From NCBI GenBank assembly GCA_963787345.1, contig CAWBCW010000027.1:124001-188000 (forward strand): a DNA stretch of 64,000 nucleotides, written 5' to 3'. Made by a program: the position numbers and the translations under genes. A model generated the notes under the pieces. The model searched no databases. It was not told the DNA's origin and was given only the letters and a program-made list of their open reading frames with translations. The stretch is from Bacillus_BD sp963787345 (GTDB lineage: Bacteria; Bacillota; Bacilli; Bacillales; Cytobacillaceae). Each line of letters starts with the position of its first letter. Position 1 is the stretch's first letter. Shown one piece after another: positions 61,373 through 64,000 of this stretch.

Positions 61373-63308
61373 ACTCATCCTTCGAAATTTAAAAAAGAAT
61401 ATTAGTAACTATTACTTATATGTATTTGCCCTTGTTTTTACCGTTGCCCTTTATTTTGCGTTTGTGACACTCCAATACGATCCGTCAATGGATGTAACAA
61501 AAGGAAGCATCAAAGGTGGTGCTGCGATTCGAGCCGCATCCGTCTTGCTGATTGCCATTGTTTCAATCTTTCTATTATATGCGAACAATATTTTTATTAA
61601 GCGTCGCAGTAAAGAGATTGGTTTATTTCAACTAGTAGGAATGACAAAAGGCAAGATCTTTCGGATTCTTTCAGTTGAGAACTGTATTCTGTATTTTGGT
61701 TCAATGATTATCGGCATCTTTATTGGCTTCTCTTTTTCAAAATTAATCCTAATGACTTTATTTAAAATAACGAAAGTAAATGGAATTGCTCGCTTACATT
61801 TTTCTTCAGAGGCACTAGGCCAAACATTGATTGTCTTTGCGGCTATCTATGTGCTTATTATGTTGATGAATTGGATCTTCATAAAAAGACAGAGCATTTT
61901 ATCACTTTTTAGAGTGACCTCATCTACTGAAGAAAAAATAAAAAAAGTATCTTTTTTCGAGATGCTATTGGGAACCCTAGGAATCGTCCTCATCATTACA
62001 GGTTATTATGTTTCTTCTAAGTTATTTGGTGGAGACTTTGTTACAATCAATCAGCTTTTCTTGGCTATGATCTTTATCCTTGCTTCGGTGATCATCGGTA
62101 CTTACCTGTTCTTTAAAGGTTCTGTCCGTTTTGTTTTTTATCTGATTCGAAAAAAGAAAGACGGCTATTTAAATATTAACCAAGTCCTGTCTCTTTCATC
62201 AATTATGTTTCGTATGAAATCAAATGCCTTGATGTTAACTGTTATTACGACTGTGTCTGCACTTGCAATTGGATTATTATCCCTGAGTTATATATCCTAT
62301 TACTCTGCCGAAAAAAACGCTGAGTATCATGTTGGTGGAGATTTTGCATTTTCCAATAAAGAAGATGCCGATAACTTTAAAGCATCCTTAAAAGACAATG
62401 GAATCGATTTTAAAGAAAGAAATATAGAGGTTCTACAATTTCAAGTGAATATCGAACAAGTCGTCGACATTCATTTAGAAGATGAGGCACTAAATCTTAA
62501 ACCAAAAGAAGCTTTATTTCCTATCATAAGCGATGGGGCTGTAGAGGGCATTGACTTAGCTCCAAGTGAAACGATCTTTACGGGCTACAGCGATATTATG
62601 GAAAAAATGATTTCTTTTAAGAGCAGTGGTCAAATCGAATTATTAGGGAAAAGCGAAACCATTCCACTCACATTTCTTGGAGTACAAAATGATTCCTTGC
62701 TATCCTATCAGTTCACATCCGGTGGACTACCTACAGTTATAGTAGATGACTCGGTGTTTAAAAGAATGAAAAATGACATGGATCCGGTATTACAAACTGA
62801 ATATACCTACTTTATCGGTTTTGATATTATTAATGAGAATGATCAAGAACACGCAGCTAGCCTTTTTACGAAAATGTTTAATAACAATACTGAAAACCTA
62901 TCACGAGTAGAAAGAGCAAATCAAATGAAACAACTATATGGACTTACTATGTTTATCGTAGGGTTTTTAGGTTTAACGTTTCTCATTTCATCCGGATGTA
63001 TTCTATATTTTAAACAGATGGACGAAAGCGAAGAAGAAAAGTCTAATTATACGATTTTAAGAAAGCTTGGCTATACTGAAAACGACTTACTAAAAGGCAT
63101 TCAAAGGAAACAGATGTTTAATTTTGGTATTCCACTTCTATTAGGACTGCTTCATAGTTACTTCGCTGTTCAATCCGGCTGGTTCATGTTTGGAACTGAA
63201 TTATGGACACCTATGATCATTGTGATGGTATTATATACAGCCTTATATTCGATCTTCGGTTTGCTATCGGTTCTATATTATAAAAAAGTAATTCATTCAG
63301 CGTTATAA
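61359..63308 (+). CDS. bceB: BceB-type ABC transporter permease
   Basis: 649-aa permease with ten TM helices. A FtsX-type helix bundle at the N-terminus (RRSKEIGLFQLVGMTKGKIFRIL), four further helices to about residue 315, a large extracellular domain of about 200 aa (TM7-TM8), then three C-terminal helices ending in LLSVLYYKKV. The large domain is the family mark for peptide-antibiotic sensing. Start MSIHRLIL lies inside bceA; the earlier frame start at 61290 is rejected. Confidence 0.92.
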   Translation: MSIHRLILRNLKKNISNYYLYVFALVFTVALYFAFVTLQYDPSMDVTKGSIKGGAAIRAASVLLIAIVSIFLLYANNIFIKRRSKEIGLFQLVGMTKGKIFRILSVENCILYFGSMIIGIFIGFSFSKLILMTLFKITKVNGIARLHFSSEALGQTLIVFAAIYVLIMLMNWIFIKRQSILSLFRVTSSTEEKIKKVSFFEMLLGTLGIVLIITGYYVSSKLFGGDFVTINQLFLAMIFILASVIIGTYLFFKGSVRFVFYLIRKKKDGYLNINQVLSLSSIMFRMKSNALMLTVITTVSALAIGLLSLSYISYYSAEKNAEYHVGGDFAFSNKEDADNFKASLKDNGIDFKERNIEVLQFQVNIEQVVDIHLEDEALNLKPKEALFPIISDGAVEGIDLAPSETIFTGYSDIMEKMISFKSSGQIELLGKSETIPLTFLGVQNDSLLSYQFTSGGLPTVIVDDSVFKRMKNDMDPVLQTEYTYFIGFDIINENDQEHAASLFTKMFNNNTENLSRVERANQMKQLYGLTMFIVGFLGLTFLISSGCILYFKQMDESEEEKSNYTILRKLGYTENDLLKGIQRKQMFNFGIPLLLGLLHSYFAVQSGWFMFGTELWTPMIIVMVLYTALYSIFGLLSVLYYKKVIHSAL

Positions 63309-63316
63309 AAAATAAT

Positions 63317-63363
63317 CCGAGTGTCCGATAGCTTCCATAATTAGGAAGCTATCGGACACTCGG
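63317..63363. terminator. hairpin with 20-bp perfect arms after bceB
   Basis: CCGAGTGTCCGATAGCTTCC pairs perfectly with its complement after a 7-nt loop. On the minus strand it is followed by ATTATTTTTT; on the plus strand by TAAAAAG. Likely terminates bceRSAB or transcripts entering from the IS remnant. Confidence 0.75.
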
Positions 63364-63479
63364 TAAAAAGTTATATATTTTTAAAATTTCGCTTTAAAAA
63401 CTCCTTCGTTCTCCCCTGTGTACGATTTTCAAAAATCGATTTAGAAGTACTCCCTCAAAGCAAAGATATCCCTTGACCC

Positions 63480-63620
63480 CTGAACGACTCGTTATTAAAG
63501 TAACGAGATTCCTGCAAACACGGAGGTAACCTTCAGTTCTTTAGCAGACTATCCTTGCCGCTCAATAGTTAGCCGTATAAACGACTTAGATGGTTTCCTG
63601 TGACCTTGCTCTTGCTACCT
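63480..63620 (-). repeat. right end and guide-RNA-like tail of a decayed TnpB element
   Basis: Follows the TnpB fragment on its strand. It contains the typical right-end hairpin CTCGTTA/TAACGAG (63488-63507), and before it the kind of stem-rich tail (AGGATAGTCTGC, GGTTACCTCCG) that forms the TnpB guide-RNA scaffold. Element end expected near 63480. Retained sequence but no nuclease. Confidence 0.6.
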
Positions 63621-63797
63621 TTATGCTGTAAGCAAACGAATAGCTACACTTTGACCTCCATCATGATGGGAATAACACTTCGGACAATCCCATTTACGCA
63701 ACCCAAGATGTTTGACGTCTTTATCTTGATAGCCACAGCAGGAACAAAGTTGACTGGATGGAAAGTTGTTCGCAATCGTTACAACTTGTTTTGCCAT
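63621..63797 (-). pseudogene. TnpB C-terminal fragment
   Basis: 58 codons reading FPSSQLCSCCGYQDKDVKHL and then RKWDCPKCYSHHDGGQSVAI. This is the TnpB zinc finger (CSCC, CPKC) and the RuvC-III region, where the expected HHDRDINA has become HHDGGQS, losing the second conserved Asp pair. The rest of the nuclease upstream is absent. Confidence 0.82.
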
Positions 63798-63938
63798 ACT
63801 ATTTCATTTTGTATATTAAAAATTTTAAAATTAGATTAAGCATAACACTAAACAGAACAAACGTTTTATAGTACAATTAAACTAAGCTCATAATTATTAT
63901 ACCAAAAGAACATTATTGACTTGCAAAAGGAGAAGCTA

Positions 63939-64000
63939 ATGAACGGAACCGCACACACAGCAATTGGAGCTGCTGCAGGCTTTATTGTAGCGAATACATA
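63939..64000 (+). CDS. YdjM-like membrane-bound hydrolase, partial (3' end outside window)
   Basis: Only the first 20 codons are seen: MNGTAHTAIGAAAGFIVANT. The M.G..H...G...G pattern resembles the start of DUF457/YdjM integral membrane metal-dependent hydrolases. AAAGGAGAAGCTA precedes the ATG. Confidence 0.55.
   Translation, partial: MNGTAHTAIGAAAGFIVANT

Noticed and set aside
63600..63839. Plus-strand 79-codon frame
   Set aside because: It is antisense to the TnpB zinc-finger remnant, which has clear motifs.
1..64000. CRISPR array or intact prophage
   Set aside because: No regularly spaced direct repeats, cas genes, integrase or phage structural genes were found anywhere in the window.

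Overview
The window looks like chromosome of a low-GC, endospore-forming Bacillaceae. It has strong AGGAGG-type ribosome sites, many TTG/GTG starts, the sporulation diadenylate cyclase CdaS, a sporulation-type PAS sensor kinase, a gamma-SASP-like protein, a Bce-type peptide-antibiotic module and several Bacillus-typical small families (DUF1292, DUF2187, DUF4023, DUF4317, FbpA-like). I see no tRNA, rRNA, CRISPR array or intact prophage. Species cannot be fixed from the sequence alone.

Layout. 1-7.4 kb: acyl-CoA/ketoacid metabolism (scoAB, thioesterase), an MBL hydrolase, an FMN split-barrel protein, a long TetR regulator, pirin and a MetE-like methyltransferase. 7.6-11.8 kb: class I ribonucleotide reductase operon nrdA-nrdB-flavodoxin, preceded by a cobalamin riboswitch and an intrinsic terminator. 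12-20 kb: two Gfo/Idh/MocA oxidoreductases, cdaS, a broken GMC oxidoreductase, a Fur-controlled heme monooxygenase, an Spx paralogue, an autoregulated-looking TetR and two FbpA-like peptides. 20-28.7 kb: PepF, FabI, DUF4317, a CBS protein and a MacAB-like efflux operon whose adaptor gene is frameshifted. 28.9-31.4 kb: an MFS gene remnant interrupted by an IS200/IS605-family element carrying tnpB. 31.5-42 kb: luciferase-like monooxygenase, azlCD, a DUF421 protein, sensor kinase, truncated hemoglobin, RraA, a subtilase and many tiny Bacillus proteins. 42-51 kb: an unusually long citrate synthase, MarR regulator, CapA, remnants of a nitroreductase and a hemerythrin, HAD phosphatase, thioesterase and a PHB-depolymerase-like esterase. 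51-55 kb: cold-shock protein, DUF2187, a dispersed repeat, then a compact set of an HTH/coiled-coil/J-domain protein, an FtsZ encoded away from any dcw cluster, and a small DnaB/DnaD-like protein. 55-64 kb: acidic lipoprotein, DHA2 MFS pump, PatB-type lyase, bceRSAB-like operon, and the decayed 3' end of another TnpB element.

Main points of interest: (a) the B12 riboswitch over a B12-independent RNR; (b) the orphan FtsZ with its unusual neighbours; (c) TnpB lacking the canonical RuvC-II glutamate, plus two further traces of related elements in the window; (d) a dispersed structured repeat present twice; (e) at least five decayed or interrupted genes (GMC, MacA-like adaptor, MFS, nitroreductase, hemerythrin) plus the TnpB remnant, suggesting ongoing gene loss or local sequence errors. 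Domain and family names come from reading motifs by eye; no database search was run.
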